DNA of 64,000 nucleotides. Origin: Sphaerolaimus hirsutus (Eukaryota; Nematoda; Chromadorea; Monhysterida; Sphaerolaimidae). Each line of letters begins with the position of its first letter. Positions within the stretch are counted from its first letter, which is position 1. The position numbers were made by a program, and so were the translations under genes. The DNA lies in contig CAXIWS010000429.1 in NCBI GenBank assembly GCA_964036195.1, positions 1-64,000 of the forward strand, read 5' to 3'. Of this stretch, positions 53,150 to 64,000 are shown piece by piece. Below the pieces are notes generated by a model. It searched no databases. It was not told the origin of the DNA and worked only from the letters and a program-made list of their open reading frames with translations.

Positions 53150-56100
53150 GGCACCAAAATAGTGCCATTTTTGTTGGAGTGGTGCTAGGGTCACCCAAAT
53201 CATGCCATTTTCATGGAATGGTGCTAGGGGCACCAAAATAGTGCCATTTTCATGGAGTGGTGCTAGGGGTGCCAAAATAGTGCCATTTTTGTTGGAGTGG
53301 TGCTAGGGTCACCAAAATCAAGCCATTTTCATGGAATGGTGCTAAGGGCGCCAAAATAGTGCCATTTTCATGGAGTGGTGCTAGGGGTGCCAAAATCACG
53401 CCATTTTCATGGAGTGGTGCTAGGGTCACCAAAATCATGCCATTTTCATGGAATGGTGCTAGGGGCGCCAAAATAGTGCCATTTTCATGGAGTGGTGCTA
53501 GGGGCACCAAAATAGTGCCATTTTCATGGAGTGGTGCTAGGGGTGCCAAAGTCACGCCATTTTCATGGAGTGGTGCTAGGGGCACCAAAATCATGCCATT
53601 TTCATGGAATGGTGCTAGGGGCACCAAAATAGTGCCATTTTTGTTGGAGTGGTGCTAGGGTCACCAAAATCATGCCATTTTCATGGAATGGTGCTAGGGG
53701 CACCAAAATAGTGCCATTTTCATGGAGTGGTGCTAGGGGTGCCAAAATAGTGCCATTTTTGTTGGAGTGGTGCTAGGGTCACCAAAATCAAGCCATTTTC
53801 ATGGAATGGTGCTAAGGGCGCCAAAATAGTGCCATTTTCCTGGAGTGGTGCTAGGGGCACCAAACTAGTGCCATTTTTATGGAGTGGTGCTAGGGGTGCC
53901 AAAATCACGCCATTTTCATGGAGTGGTGCTAGGGGCACCAAAATCATGCCATTTTCATGGAATGGTGCTAGGGGTGCCAAAATAGTGCCATTTTTATGGA
54001 GTGGTGCTAAGGGCACCAAAATAGAACCATTTTCATGGAGTGGTGCTAGGGGTGCCAAAATCACGCCATTTTCATGGAATAGTGCTAGGGGTGCCAAAAT
54101 AGTGCCATTTTATGGAATGGTGCTAGGGGCACCAAAATCACGCCATTTTCATGGAATGGTGCTAGGGGCACCAAACTAGTGCCATTTTTATGGAGTGGTG
54201 CTAGGGGCACCAAAATCATGCCATTTTCATGGAGTGGTGCTAGGGGTGCCAAAATCACGCCATTTTCATGGAGTGGTGCTAGGGTCACCAAAATCATGCC
54301 ATTTTCATGGAATGGTGCTAGGGGCGCCAAAATAGTGCCATTTTCATGGAGTGGTGCTAGGGGCACCAAAATAGTGCCATTTTCATGGAGTGGTGCTAGG
54401 GGTGCCAAAATCACGCCATTTTCATGGAGTGGTGCTAGGGTCACCAAAATCATGCCATTTTCATGGAATGGTGCTAGGGGCGCCAAAATAGTGCCATTTT
54501 CATGGAGTGGTGCTAGGGGCACCAAAATAGTGCCATTTTCATGGAGTGGTGCTAGGGGTGCCAAAATCACGCCATTTTCATGGAGTGGTGCTAGGGGCAC
54601 CAAAATCATGCCATTTTCATGGAATGGTGCTAGGGGCACCAAAATAGTGCCATTTTTGTTGGAGTGGTGCTAGGGTCACCAAAATCATGCCATTTTCATG
54701 GAATGGTGCTAGGGGCACCAAAATAGTGCCATTTTCATGGAGTGGTGCTAGGGGTGCCAAAATAGTGCCATTTTTGTTGGAGTGGTGCTAGGGTCACCAA
54801 AATCAAGCCATTTTCATGGAATGGTGCTAAGGGCACCAAAATAGTGCCATTTTCCTGGAGTGGTGCTAGGGGCACCAAACTAGTGCAATTTTTATGGAGT
54901 GGTGCTAGGGGTGCCAAAATCACGCCATTTTCATGGAGTGGTGCTAGGGGCACCAAAATCATGCCATTTTCATGGAATGGTGCTAGGGGTGCCAAAATAG
55001 TGCCATTTTTATGGAGTGGTGCTAGGGGCACCAAAATAGTGCCATTTTCATGGAGTGGTGCTAGGGGTGCCAAAATAGTGCCATTTTTGTTGGAGTGGTG
55101 CTAGGGTCACCAAAATCATGCCATTTTCATGGAATGGTGCTAGGGGTGCCAAAATAGTGCCATTTTTATGGAGTGGCATTAGGGGCAGCAAAATAGTGCC
55201 ATTTTCATGGAGTGGTGCTAGGGGCACCAAAATAGTGCCATTTTTATGGAGTGGTGCTAGGGTCACCAAAATCATGCCATTTTCATGGAATGGTGCTAGG
55301 GGCGCCAAAATAGTGCCATTTTCATGGAGTGGTGCTAGGGGCACCAAAATAGTGCCATTTTCATGGAGTGGTGCTAGGGGCACCAAACTAGTGCCATTTT
55401 TATGGAGTGGTGCTAGGGGTGCCAAAATCACGCCATTTTCATGGAATAGTGCTAGGGGTGCCAAAATAGTGCCATTTTTATGGAGTGGTGCTAGGGGCAC
55501 CAAAATAGTGCCATTTTCATGGAGTGGTGCTAGGGGTGCCAAAATAGTGCCATTTTTGTTGGAGTGGTGCTAGGGTCACCAAAATCATGCCATTTTCATG
55601 GAATGGTGCTAGGGGCACCAAACTAGTGCCATTTTTATGGAGTGGTGCTAGGGGCACCAAAATCATGCCATTTTCATGGAATGGTGCTAGGGGTGCCAAA
55701 ATAGTGCCATTTTTATGGAGTGGTGCTAGGGGCACCAAAATAGTGCCATTTTCATGGAGTGGTGCTAGGGGCACCAAAATAGTGCCATTTTCATGGAGTG
55801 GTGCTAGGGGCACCAAACTAGTGCCATTTTTATGGAGTGGTGCTAGGGGTGCCAAAATCACGCCATTTTCATGGAATGGTGCTAGGGGTGCCAAAATAGT
55901 GCCATTTTTATGGAGTGGTGCTAGGGGCACCAAAATAGTGCCATTTTCATGGAGTGGTGCTAGGGGCACCAAAATAGTGCCATTTTCATGGAGTGGTGCT
56001 AGGGGCACCAAACTAGTGCCATTTTTATGGAGTGGTGCTAGGGGCACCAAAATCATGCCATTTTCATGGAATGGTGCTAGGGGTGCCAAAATAGTGCCAT

Positions 56101-56990
56101 TTTTATGGAGTGGTGCTAGGGGCACCAAAATAGTGCCATTTTCATGGAGTGGTGCTAGGGGCACCAAAATAGTGCCATTTTCATGGAGTGGTGCTAGGGG
56201 CACCAAACTAGTGCCATTTTTATGGAGTGGTGCTAGGGGCACCAAAATCATGCCATTTTCATGGAATGGTGCTAGGGGTGCCAAAATAGTGCCATTTTTA
56301 TGGAGTGGTGCTAGGGGCACCAAAATAGTGCCATTTTCATGGAGTGGTGCTAGGGGTGCCAAAATAGTGCCATTTTTGTTGGAGTGGTGCTAGGGTCACC
56401 AAAATCATGCCATTTTCATGGAATGGTGCTAGGGGTGCCTAAATAGTGCCATTTTTATGGAGTGGCATTAGGGGCAGCAAAATAGTGCCATTTTCATGGA
56501 GTGGTGCTAGGGGCACCAAAATAGTGCCATTTTTATGGAGTGGTGCTAGGGTCACCAAAATCATGCCATTTTCATGGAATGGTGCTAGGGGCGCCAAAAT
56601 AGTGCCATTTTCATGGAGTGGTGCTAGGGGCACCAAAATAGTGCCATTTTCATGGAGTGGTGCTAGGGGCACCAAACTAGTGCCATTTTTATGGAGTGGT
56701 GCTAGGGGTGCCAAAATCACGCCATTTTCATGGAGTGGTGCTAGGGGCACCAAAATCACGCCATTTTCATGGAATGGTGCTAGGGGTGCCAAAATAGTGC
56801 CATTTTCATGGAGTGGTGCTAGGGTCACCAAAATCATGCCATTTTCATGGAGTGGTGCTAGGGGCGCCAAAATAGTGCCATTTTTATGGAGTGACATTAG
56901 GGGCATGAAAATTGTGCTATTGTCATAGAATGTTGCTACAGATACCAAAGTTGTGGCATTCATGTGGAATGGTGCCATACTTATGAAATG
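53150..56990 (+). repeat. 39-bp minisatellite, left arm part 2
   Basis: About 98 units in the same orientation as 39,840-40,639. Units differ mostly at GGCGCC/GGCACC/GGTGCC and at ATAGTGCC/ATCATGCC/ATCACGCC. Blocks of several units recur in the same order (higher-order repeats): the order at 40,189-40,640 is repeated at 54,179-54,630. A few units gained or lost one base (TTTTTGTTGG; CCATTTTATGG), which breaks the open frames. Confidence 0.9.
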
Positions 56991-57940
56991 GTGCTATAGA
57001 CTCTGTAATTGCCAATTCTCATTTGCACCACAATGTTTTTTTGTTCATTTGCATGTTCACATGTGATTAAAATGTTAAAAGTTTACCAGATCCAAAATTT
57101 GCATTTTTGCATTGGGGTCACCCATAAAAATCCCATTTCCAAACTCAGAAAAATCACTGTAAAATGACTAATTCCCTGTGAAATGTCAAAAAGAAATAAA
57201 AAAGATTCTGTAAAATGACAAAAATCACACAAAGAACATTAAAAATGATATAAAAAACAGTAAAATAAAATAAAATAAAAAAGTAAAATGACCAAATCCA
57301 AGAAGGCATGTAGAAAATGGATTATAGACATTTTGCCAGATCATAATAATCCATGTGTGTTGCAATGTGTAGTCATAGAAGTAGTATATTCCATTACTTT
57401 TGCATTACTCACAGTTTGTTGTTTGTTCTTCATGTTTAGACAAACTGTAAACAACATTCTGTTTTAGGTGATTTTCAGTCATTTTTGATTTCTGTTTCGT
57501 TTATGCTTTTTTCACCCACTGTGATGCAAGCCTTACCTGACATAAAGCACAATTTTAAAAATTGAATGCATCAACATTCCGCACGCAGAAGAGGTATGAC
57601 AATGGCTAAGGATGACCAGTACTTTTTAAGGGTTTTTTTAAACAACATTTCTTTAAGATACACACATCGAAACCATTTTTAAACCCTCAGCTAACATTTT
57701 TAGTACTCATGCACTGTTTTTTTGCATTTTTCGCACTAAGGGACACAACTTCACTTACACATTACCTTTGATATTGCTTTCATTGGTTTTGAGGAATTTT
57801 TAGTGCAAAAGCTTCCATTTGTTCATTCTATTGTGTAAAAAAACTGCAATATGTTAGTATAGTTTAATAAATCTAGCCAGTGTGTGCCCACATACTTCTA
57901 CAGTGTAAAACATAACTTTTGATGTACCTATTATAACCCA
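56991..57940. other. unique centre of the foldback-type element
   Basis: AT-rich, with AAAATAAAATAAAA near 57,260. No open frame beyond chance, no splice-bordered exon and no transposase motif. Confidence 0.6.
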
Positions 57941-60570
57941 AGTCTAACACCATTCCATAAAAATGGTGCAAGTATGGTGCCCCTAGCACCACTCCATAAA
58001 ATTGGTTCAGTTTGGTGCCTCTAGAGCCATTCCATAAAAATGGCACTATTTTGGCACCCCTAATGCCACTCCATAAAAATGGCATGAGTTTGGTGCCCCT
58101 ACCATGACTACATAAAAATGGCTTAAGTTTGGCGCCCATACAGCTATTCCATAAAAATGGCATGAGTTTGGCACTGCTAGTGCCACTCCATAAAAATGGC
58201 ATGAGTTTGGTGGCCCAAGAGCCAATCTATAAAGATGGTGTGACTTTGGTGCCCCTTGCACCATTGCATAGACATTTGCACATGTTTGGCACCCATACTG
58301 CCACTCCTTGAAAATGGTGTGAGTTTGGCGCCCCTAGCACCACAATAAAAATGGTGAGTTTGGTGCCCCTAGTATCACTTCATAACAATGGCATGAGTTT
58401 AGTGCCCTTGTGTCATTCCATAAAAATGGCACTATTTTGTGGCCCCTAGCACCATTCCATGAAAATGGTGTGATTTTGGTGCCCCTAATGTCACTACATA
58501 AAAATGGCACTATTTTGGTGCCCCTAATGCCACTCCATAAAAAATGTCACTATTTTGGTGCCCCTAGCACCACTTCATAGAAATAGCGCTATTTTGGCGC
58601 CCCTAGCACCACTCCATAAAAATGGCACTATTTTGGCACCCCTAGCACCATTCCATAAAAATGGCACTTTTTTGGTGCCCCTAGCACTACTCCATAAAAA
58701 TGGCACTATTTTGGCACCCCTAGCACCACTCCATAAAAATGGCACTATTTTGGTGCCTCTAGCACCACTCCATAAAGATGGCACTATTTTGGTGCCCCTA
58801 GCACCACTCCATAAAAATGGCACTATTTTGGTGCCCCTTGCACTACTCCATAAAAATAACACTATTTTGGTGCCCCTAGCACCATTCCATGAAAATGGCG
58901 TGATTTTGGTGCCCCTAGCACCACTCCATAAAATGGCACTATTTTGGTGCCCCTAGCACCACTCCATGAAAATGGCACTATTTTGGTGCCGCTAGCACCA
59001 ATCCATAAAAATGGCACTATTTTAGCGCCCCTAGCACCATTCCATAAAAATGGCACTATGTTGGTGCCCCTAGCACCACTCCATAAAAATGGCACTATTT
59101 TGGTGCCCCTTGCACTACTCCATAAAAATAACACTATTTTGGTGCCCCTAGCACCATTCCATGAAAATGGCGTGATTTTGGTGCCCCTAGCACCATTCCA
59201 TAAAATGGCACTATTTTGGTGCCCCTAGCACCACTCCATGAAAATGGCACTATTTTGGTGCTGCTAGCACCACTCCATAAAGATGGCACTATTTTGGTGC
59301 CCCTAGCACCACTCCATAAAAATGGCACTATTTTGGTGCCCCTTGCACTACTCCATAAAAATAACACTATTTTGGTGCCCCTAGCACCATTCCATGAAAA
59401 TGGCGTGATTTTGGTGCCGCACGCACCACTCCATAAAAATGGCACTATTTTAGCGCCCCTAGCACCATTCCATGAAAATGGCGTGATTTTGGTATCCCCT
59501 AATGCCACTCCATAAAAATGTCACTGTTTTGGTGCCCCTAATGCCACTCCATAAAAATGTCACTATTTTGGTGCCCCTAGCACCATTCCATAAAAATGGC
59601 ACTATTTTGGTGCCTCTAGCACCACTTCATAGAAATGGCGCTATTTTGGTGCCCCTAACCACACCATTAAAATGGCACTATTTTGTCACCCCTAGCACCA
59701 TTTCCATGATAATGGCACTATTTTGGTGCCCCTAATGCCACTCCATAAAAATGGCACTATTTTGGTGCCCCTAGCACCACTCTATAAAAATGGCACTATT
59801 TTGGTGCCCCTAGCACCATTCCATGAAAATGGCGTGATTTTGGTACCCCTAATGCCACTCCATAAAAATGGCACTGTTTTGGTGCCCCTAACCACACCAT
59901 TAAAATGGCACTATTTTGTCACCCCTAGCACCATTTCCATGATAATGGCACTATTTTGGTGCCCCTAATGCCACTCCATAAAAATGGCACTATTTTGGTG
60001 CCCCTAGCACCACTCCATAAAAATGGCACTATTTTAGCGCCCCTAGCACCATTCCATGAAAATGGCGTGATTTTGGTACCCCTAATGCCACTCCATAAAA
60101 ATGGCACTGTTTTGGTGCCCCTAATGCCACTCCATAAAAATGTCACTATTTTGGTGCCCCTAGCACCATTCCATAAAAATGGCACTATTTTGGTGCCTCT
60201 AGCACCACTCCATAGAAATGGCGCTATTTTGGTGCCCCTAACCACACCATTAAAATGGCACTATTTTGTCACCCCTAGCACCATTTCCATGATAATGGCA
60301 CTATTTTGGTGCCCCTAATGCCACTCCATAAAAATGGCACTATTTTGGTGCCCCTAGCACCACTCTATAAAAATGGCACTATTTTGGTGCCCCTAGCACC
60401 ACTCTATAAAAATGACACTATTTTGGTGCCCCTAGCACCACTCAATACAAATGGCACTATTTTGGTGCCCCTAGCACGACTCCCTAAAAATAGCACTATT
60501 TTGGTGCCCCTAGCACCACTCTATACAAATGGCACAAGTTTGGTGCCCCTAGTGCCACTCCATAAAAATC
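57941..60570 (-). repeat. 39-bp minisatellite, right arm (inverted)
   Basis: About 66 units reading CACTCCATAAAAATGGCACT / ATTTTGGTGCCCCTAGCAC, that is, the reverse complement of the left-arm unit. The innermost units (57,950-58,420) are most diverged (GGCATGAGTTTGG variants); the outer ones are more uniform. Confidence 0.9.
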
Positions 60571-60886
60571 AGTTGATAGTTTGCACCTGAAACTCATAAT
60601 CTACATGTGGCTATTGGCACTCAGGTGAAAGTTTGCGCCCGAAACCCGTTATCTGCATGCATTTATGCTGATGTGAGGTCAAACAACTCATCATAACTCT
60701 AGGTATATACCCCGGCCAGAGGGTTGTAAATATGGAAAATGTAGAGAAATTCATGAACTTTTCAAAAAGTTTTGGGCAAGCGTTGTCACTTGAAGCATGC
60801 CCGCGCGGGCCAATGTCAAAGTTTCAAATGCGATTTTCAAAAAACCCAAAAACGTGCAGATAACGGGTTTCGGAATCAAACTCCTC
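60571..60886. repeat. iteron-like motifs and right terminal inverted repeat
   Basis: Two forward copies related to TTTGCACCCGAAACCCGTTA (60,577-60,660), and an inverted copy at the very end (GATAACGGGTTTCGGAATCA). They are comparable to 39,343-39,840. Confidence 0.65.
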
Positions 60887-60890
60887 ATGT

Positions 60891-61403
60891 ATAGTCGACA
60901 GACATATCATTCTACAAAATTGGAAGGTTATATTTTGTTCTTGTAGAGCGAACGAGAAAGGAATTTAGTAAAAAAGAAAATATAAAGATAGTAAGAAGGA
61001 AAATAAAAATGTGATGTTCTTTACGCACTCGTTTACTCCAATTTTTGTGCCGATAGGTGCTGCAAATTTTGGATTATACGTTTACCTACGTATAATCTAC
61101 CTAATTCATATTTAGAAAAGTTACACGCTATCGATTCATTTTGACGAAAACTTGTTACGTTCAAAATTTTGAATTCAGAAAACGTTCCCTTTTTGTATTT
61201 ATTCAGATCCAGACGACGCTTGGATGGCATCATGCCAAAAAACTCAACTACACTTTGACGGGGGTTTGAATTGTGCGGGCACAATTGAATAGTTTCATTC
61301 CGTATATGCGTAAGCACGAGTCACCAAAACAGAGTTCTACGGTTGGATACAGCGTGCATGATATGACATCATGCGACTCATTGTATAGTATCATGTCTGC
61401 CGA
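60891..61403 (-). repeat. large inverted repeat, right arm (outer part)
   Basis: Reverse copy of 20,341-20,867. The minus-strand frame 61,033-61,317 (94 codons, SVVEFFGMMPSKRRLDLNKY) is longer here than in the left arm because it lacks the small indel. It ends 60 bp from the donor of the kelch exon. Confidence 0.75.
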
Positions 61404-61469
61404 CTATACACAGACTTACACACAGACTTATACAGACCGACATGACCACATGTATCACTTAAAACTTAC

Positions 61470-61597
61470 AGTGGGTTTTCCCATTTCCATCATGGCCACT
61501 AATTACCCAGAAGCGGTTGTTATAGGTGCAGGCTGCAGCTTGTCGCCTGGCAGTGGTCATATTTGCTATCTGCTCAGGCCCAGTCGCACCCGTGTAC
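61470..61597 (-). CDS. kelch gene, first recognised exon
   Basis: A 128-bp exon after acceptor GTTGCAG (61,598-61,604) and before a consensus donor GTAAGT (61,464-61,469); phase 2 in, phase 1 out. It encodes PEQIANMTTARRQAAACTYN and NRFWVISGHDGNGKTH, a clear kelch blade (R-x-x-A-A, Y-N, then strand W-V-I-S-G). The next exon in phase is 17,024-17,159. A partial copy lies at 36,861-36,940. Kelch blades form beta-propellers for protein contacts; which kelch family this is cannot be told from four partial blades. Confidence 0.8.
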
Positions 61598-61604
61598 CTG
61601 CAAC

Positions 61605-61938
61605 GTGTACTTGTGCACAGTAACTTGTGATGGCAAACAAAAATTTGAAAGTTGGAAAAAGTTTTCAAATTTGTGATTTGTTTTGTACTTTTCAAATTGT
61701 TATTTCACCCCCAGAAAAAGCACTGGGAACAAATCGGAAACGCTTTTTGTACCGCTTATGTATGCGCTCTCACAAAAAAAAAATTTCAAAGAGAAAAAGG
61801 TGGAGTGGAGTCATGATTTTTTTTCTAAACGTCTTTTGCTAGAACGATTATTAATTTATAAATTATGACGTCATGATGGAGTGTCTCCTTCAGAAAATTG
61901 CATAGCATGGGGTCCTTCAAGTATAAGAACCTTTTATG
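61605..61938. other. intronic DNA
   Basis: No convincing exon. A phase-compatible candidate near 61,700-61,748 (minus strand, VQKAFPICSQCFFW) has poor support. TTATGACGTCATGATGGAGTGT at 61,863-61,884 matches 4,743-4,764 and is probably a repeat fragment. Confidence 0.4.
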
Positions 61939-62422
61939 CATAGTTGTGAAAACATATTTACGTTTACTCAACAGCTACATATACTTGAGTACTGTGTAGA
62001 TAATTTTAAATTTCCTCCAATAGATACCGGTACTCATGTTCTTGCGGATATTTTGAAAGTGCATGAGTACATAAACCGTAATTTTGTGGGTGTAAATATA
62101 GTAAAAATCACCCAAAGAAATTGAAAAGGCTGCAAAAATGGCAGTGGAAATGTTTGAAGTTGCGTTAGGTAGGGAATGCGACGACTCTCGCTTTTACTTT
62201 TACCCATTTTTGTGTTATCATACGTACAAAATCGAAAACAACTTTTACTTTTACGTTTTCCCTGAGTAAAAATAATGGTATTTTTATTTACACACATTTA
62301 AGTAAAAGCGTAAGTAGCGTAAAAGTAAAAATTACTTTACGTTTTCTGTACTCAGGGGTGAGTAAAAAACAACTTCACATTTATGTTTACTTTGAAAAAG
62401 TTCAGTACTTTTAACAACTTTT
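61939..62422. mobile_element. GTAAACGTAAATA/GAGTAC-family element, copy G3 (reversed)
   Basis: Starts CATAGTTGTGAAAAC and ends GTACTTTTAACAACTTTT. It repeats GTAAAAGTAAAA and TTTTACGTTTTC. No clear 8-bp duplication. Confidence 0.55.
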
Positions 62423-62531
62423 CTTTCAGGGAGTGACATGACTTTGAATATATCGACAAAAGATTGATATTTGAAGTAAAAATAGTTAATATTCGATGTT
62501 TCATACAATATATTGTCCCATCCAATCTTAC

Positions 62532-62585
62532 CAGCATCCTCTAGCGATATAAATGTCTCACCAGTACAATGGATGTACAGCATGA
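62532..62585 (-). CDS. possible 54-bp exon next to a MITE
   Basis: Open frame MLYIHCTGETFISLEDA between a donor GTAAGA (62,526-62,531) and an AG that coincides with the end of the MITE at 62,587-63,027. Phase 1 at both ends. Without the MITE the acceptor would have read CCTTATAATTCATAG. Not recognisable as kelch. It could be an exon of the same gene or chance. Confidence 0.3.
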
Positions 62586-62586
62586 C

Positions 62587-63027
62587 TACCGTATTACCTC
62601 GAAATACCCCCAGGGGGTTTATTATTTCGCCAGCAAAATTTGAGGGGGGGATAATTCGAGGGGGGGGGTTTATTCGAGGGGGGGGGGGTCTATTATTTCG
62701 CCAGAAATTTTTCGGAAATTCCCTGTACGCAGACGTAGAAAAATCGAACAATAACAATGATGTATATGTGTTTATACGCATATATAACTGTATATACACA
62801 AAAACCCTTCCCTAACGTCACTTAATCATCAGTTTTAACGTGTGTTCTGCATTGTACAGATCACAAACTGCGGTATTTGTCATGTACGTTCACGTTACAC
62901 TCAATCTTAGGGGGGTATTTCGAGGGGGGGGTTTATTTTTTCCTCAGCCGAAATTTAGGGGGGGTATTTCGAGGGGGGGGGGGGGGTTAATTCAAGGGGG
63001 GGGGGGTTAATTCGAGGTAATACAGTA
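62587..63027. mobile_element. TACCGTATTACCTCGAA-family MITE, reversed copy
   Basis: Full-length, reverse of copy A (7,305-7,714): starts TACCGTATTACCTCGAAATA and ends TTCGAGGTAATACAGTA. G runs of up to 12. TA on both sides. Confidence 0.85.
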
Positions 63028-63824
63028 TATGAATTATAAGGAAAAAATTAATTTTACACTTCTTATTGCTTCTTTAGTATCTTTGTTCATGCCAAAAAAT
63101 ACAATTGCACTTTTCCTCACCTATAGCATGTGTTTGTTATTCCAACATTTTTTTTCAAACCACCACACACAACAAAGTAGTCACCAAATAGGGCTGCTGC
63201 TGACAACCTCCTGTGTGATATGTAAGACGGTTTTTACGATGGAAAAAGACCCACCCCACAAATTTTTAGACAATGAATGCAGTAACCATTCATGAGACGT
63301 AAACGACAAGCTAACTTTGTATACTAATAAATTGAACAACCCCCCCCCCCACAGACATTTCTTCGGCTATTGGTAGCCTACGGGGCCTGCGCTGCGTGTG
63401 CAGCCATACAGTGGGCAGCGCAACGCCCCAACAGAGCACCACAAGACAAGATCGCCCCCTGCTACACTGGCAGGCCGAGTTTTCCATGTTTCTAGCGATG
63501 TTGTAGTGCTCTGCACATTATTTCCATTCATTTATTTCAATTTCCTAATGTACCATCTTTTAATTAAGTCTAGTTAATAATTGTCAATTGCAAGTAAATA
63601 ACATTCCACGTGTCACACACAAGGTGAGAGGGGATTTCACATTTTCAATAAGAGTGCCATGCCGCAGCGTGCGGACACTTTTAAAGTTGTCGGCGCAGTG
63701 TTGTGACTTTCTGGGTTGCCGAATGCACATTTTCACTTATCTATCTGTGGGCTTAGGCGGACACTGCGGCTGAAAATTAGGTGGCGACCAGGAAGCATGG
63801 AACAATGATTTTTCTGAAACTGAC
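63028..63824. other. intronic or intergenic DNA
   Basis: A C10 run at 63,341 and a GC-rich stretch (63,380-63,480) with inverted GCAGCGC words. I see no exon or RNA gene I can defend. The plus-strand frame 63,029-63,295 has no splice or homology support. Confidence 0.4.
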
Positions 63825-63839
63825 AAATGTACATAGTAC

Positions 63840-63972
63840 ATTATGTTCCAAGTTTCTTGCCATGTTGACCAGATTGTCGACAGTGTCATCTGGTATTGGT
63901 GGGTAGTAGAGACAGCTCCTGATCACACCCCATAGTGACAAGTCATAGTCCAAAAAAACATTATCCGCCACC
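63840..63972 (-). CDS. probable coding exon, possibly kelch-related
   Basis: After a strong acceptor TTTTTGCTAG (63,973-63,982) the frame reads VADNVFLDYDLSLWGVIRSC, then PPIPDDTVDNLVNMARNLEH. The donor is either GTACTA (63,834-63,839) or GTCAGT (63,819-63,824); phase 2 in, phase 0 out. LDYDLSLW resembles the D-x-x-x-x-x-W part of a kelch blade, so it may belong to the same gene, but at least one exon between it and 61,597 would be needed to restore the phase. Confidence 0.45.
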
Positions 63973-64000
63973 CTAGCAAAAATATCCCACCATGCTCAGA

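Larger units (their letters stand above)
39343..60886. mobile_element. foldback-type element with minisatellite arms, interrupted by BEL-2
   Basis: Terminal inverted repeats GAGGAGTTTGGTTCCG(T)AACCCGTTA and TAACGGGTTTCGGAATCAAA...CTCCTC, with ATGT on both sides (39,339-39,342 and 60,887-60,890). The empty site is visible in the other inverted-repeat arm (20,850-20,862). Each arm is a long array of the same 39-bp unit, forward on the left and reverse on the right, around about 0.9 kb of unique AT-rich DNA. This layout is that of Drosophila Foldback elements, whose inverted repeats are made of short tandem repeats. It has no transposase. Without BEL-2 it is about 9 kb. Confidence 0.75.

Noticed and set aside
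53150..60570. Open frames of up to 281 codons with 13-residue repeats (FSWSGARGTKIVP on one strand, LHENGTILVPLAP on the other)
   Set aside because: The unit is 39 bp, a multiple of three, so stop-free frames follow automatically on both strands. Units with +1 or -1 base break them, there is no start context, and substitutions follow CpG decay rather than codon constraint.
39840..60570. Regularly spaced repeats that could suggest a CRISPR-like array
   Set aside because: Repeats are contiguous with no unique spacers, the sequence is eukaryotic with introns, and no cas-like genes are present.
61700..61748. Possible exon (VQKAFPICSQCFFW) linking 62,532-62,585 to the kelch exon
   Set aside because: Phases would fit, but the borders are weak and the peptide is not kelch-like.
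1..64000. tRNA and rRNA genes
   Set aside because: No sequence with a convincing internal A box and B box pair or rRNA-like segment was seen; the tRNA-like match is only the primer-binding complement.

Overview
The window is eukaryotic, metazoan nuclear DNA. It has spliced exons with GT/AG borders and matching intron phases, animal extracellular modules (C-type lectin, PAN/apple, sushi, kelch), and is packed with transposable elements. Marine or freshwater invertebrate is the best guess; the sequence gives no firm taxon. All host coding sequence I can support lies on the minus strand.

Host genes. At 0.5-4.2 kb there is an eight-exon gene for a secreted or surface protein: signal peptide, C-type lectin domain, PAN/apple domain and a sushi-like domain, with introns of about 60-125 bp except two enlarged by transposons. 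A second gene encodes kelch blades. Its exons at 61.5 kb, 17.1 kb and 11.6 kb join in phase, so most of the window is one roughly 44-kb intron plus one roughly 5-kb intron of a kelch gene. A partial copy of the first kelch exon lies at 36.9 kb. Two further exon candidates are at 62.5 and 63.9 kb.

Retrotransposons. Two full-length BEL/Pao LTR elements lie on the minus strand. BEL-1 (21,104-33,336; TSD ATGTG; LTRs about 1.1 kb and about 99% alike) has gag, a pol broken by two in-frame stops, and an envelope-like region. BEL-2 (40,645-53,144; TSD CTAGG; two 1,266-bp LTRs with no difference seen) has one continuous gag-pol-env frame that shifts near the middle of the envelope-like region. Both envelope-like regions have the layout of a class III (herpesvirus gB-like or chuvirus-like) fusion glycoprotein. 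Each element also carries its own strand-specific over-represented short word: TCACA in BEL-1 and CAGA in BEL-2, read on the sense strand.

DNA elements. Many non-autonomous elements have 8-bp target duplications and hAT-like ends (about six families, each filled with its own simple word). Others have TA duplications (mariner or MITE-like, ends TACCGTATT...). They are nested up to five deep, most clearly at 11.86-16.29 kb. BEL-1 sits inside a hAT-like element, which itself sits in one arm of a large inverted repeat (20.3-61.4 kb). BEL-2 sits inside a 39-bp minisatellite, which is itself the body of a foldback-type element (39,343-60,886) with terminal inverted repeats, iteron-like motifs, and arrays in opposite orientation on its two sides.

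Everything here was read by eye. Exon borders rest on splice signals plus phase agreement, and domain names on motif recognition, not on database searches.
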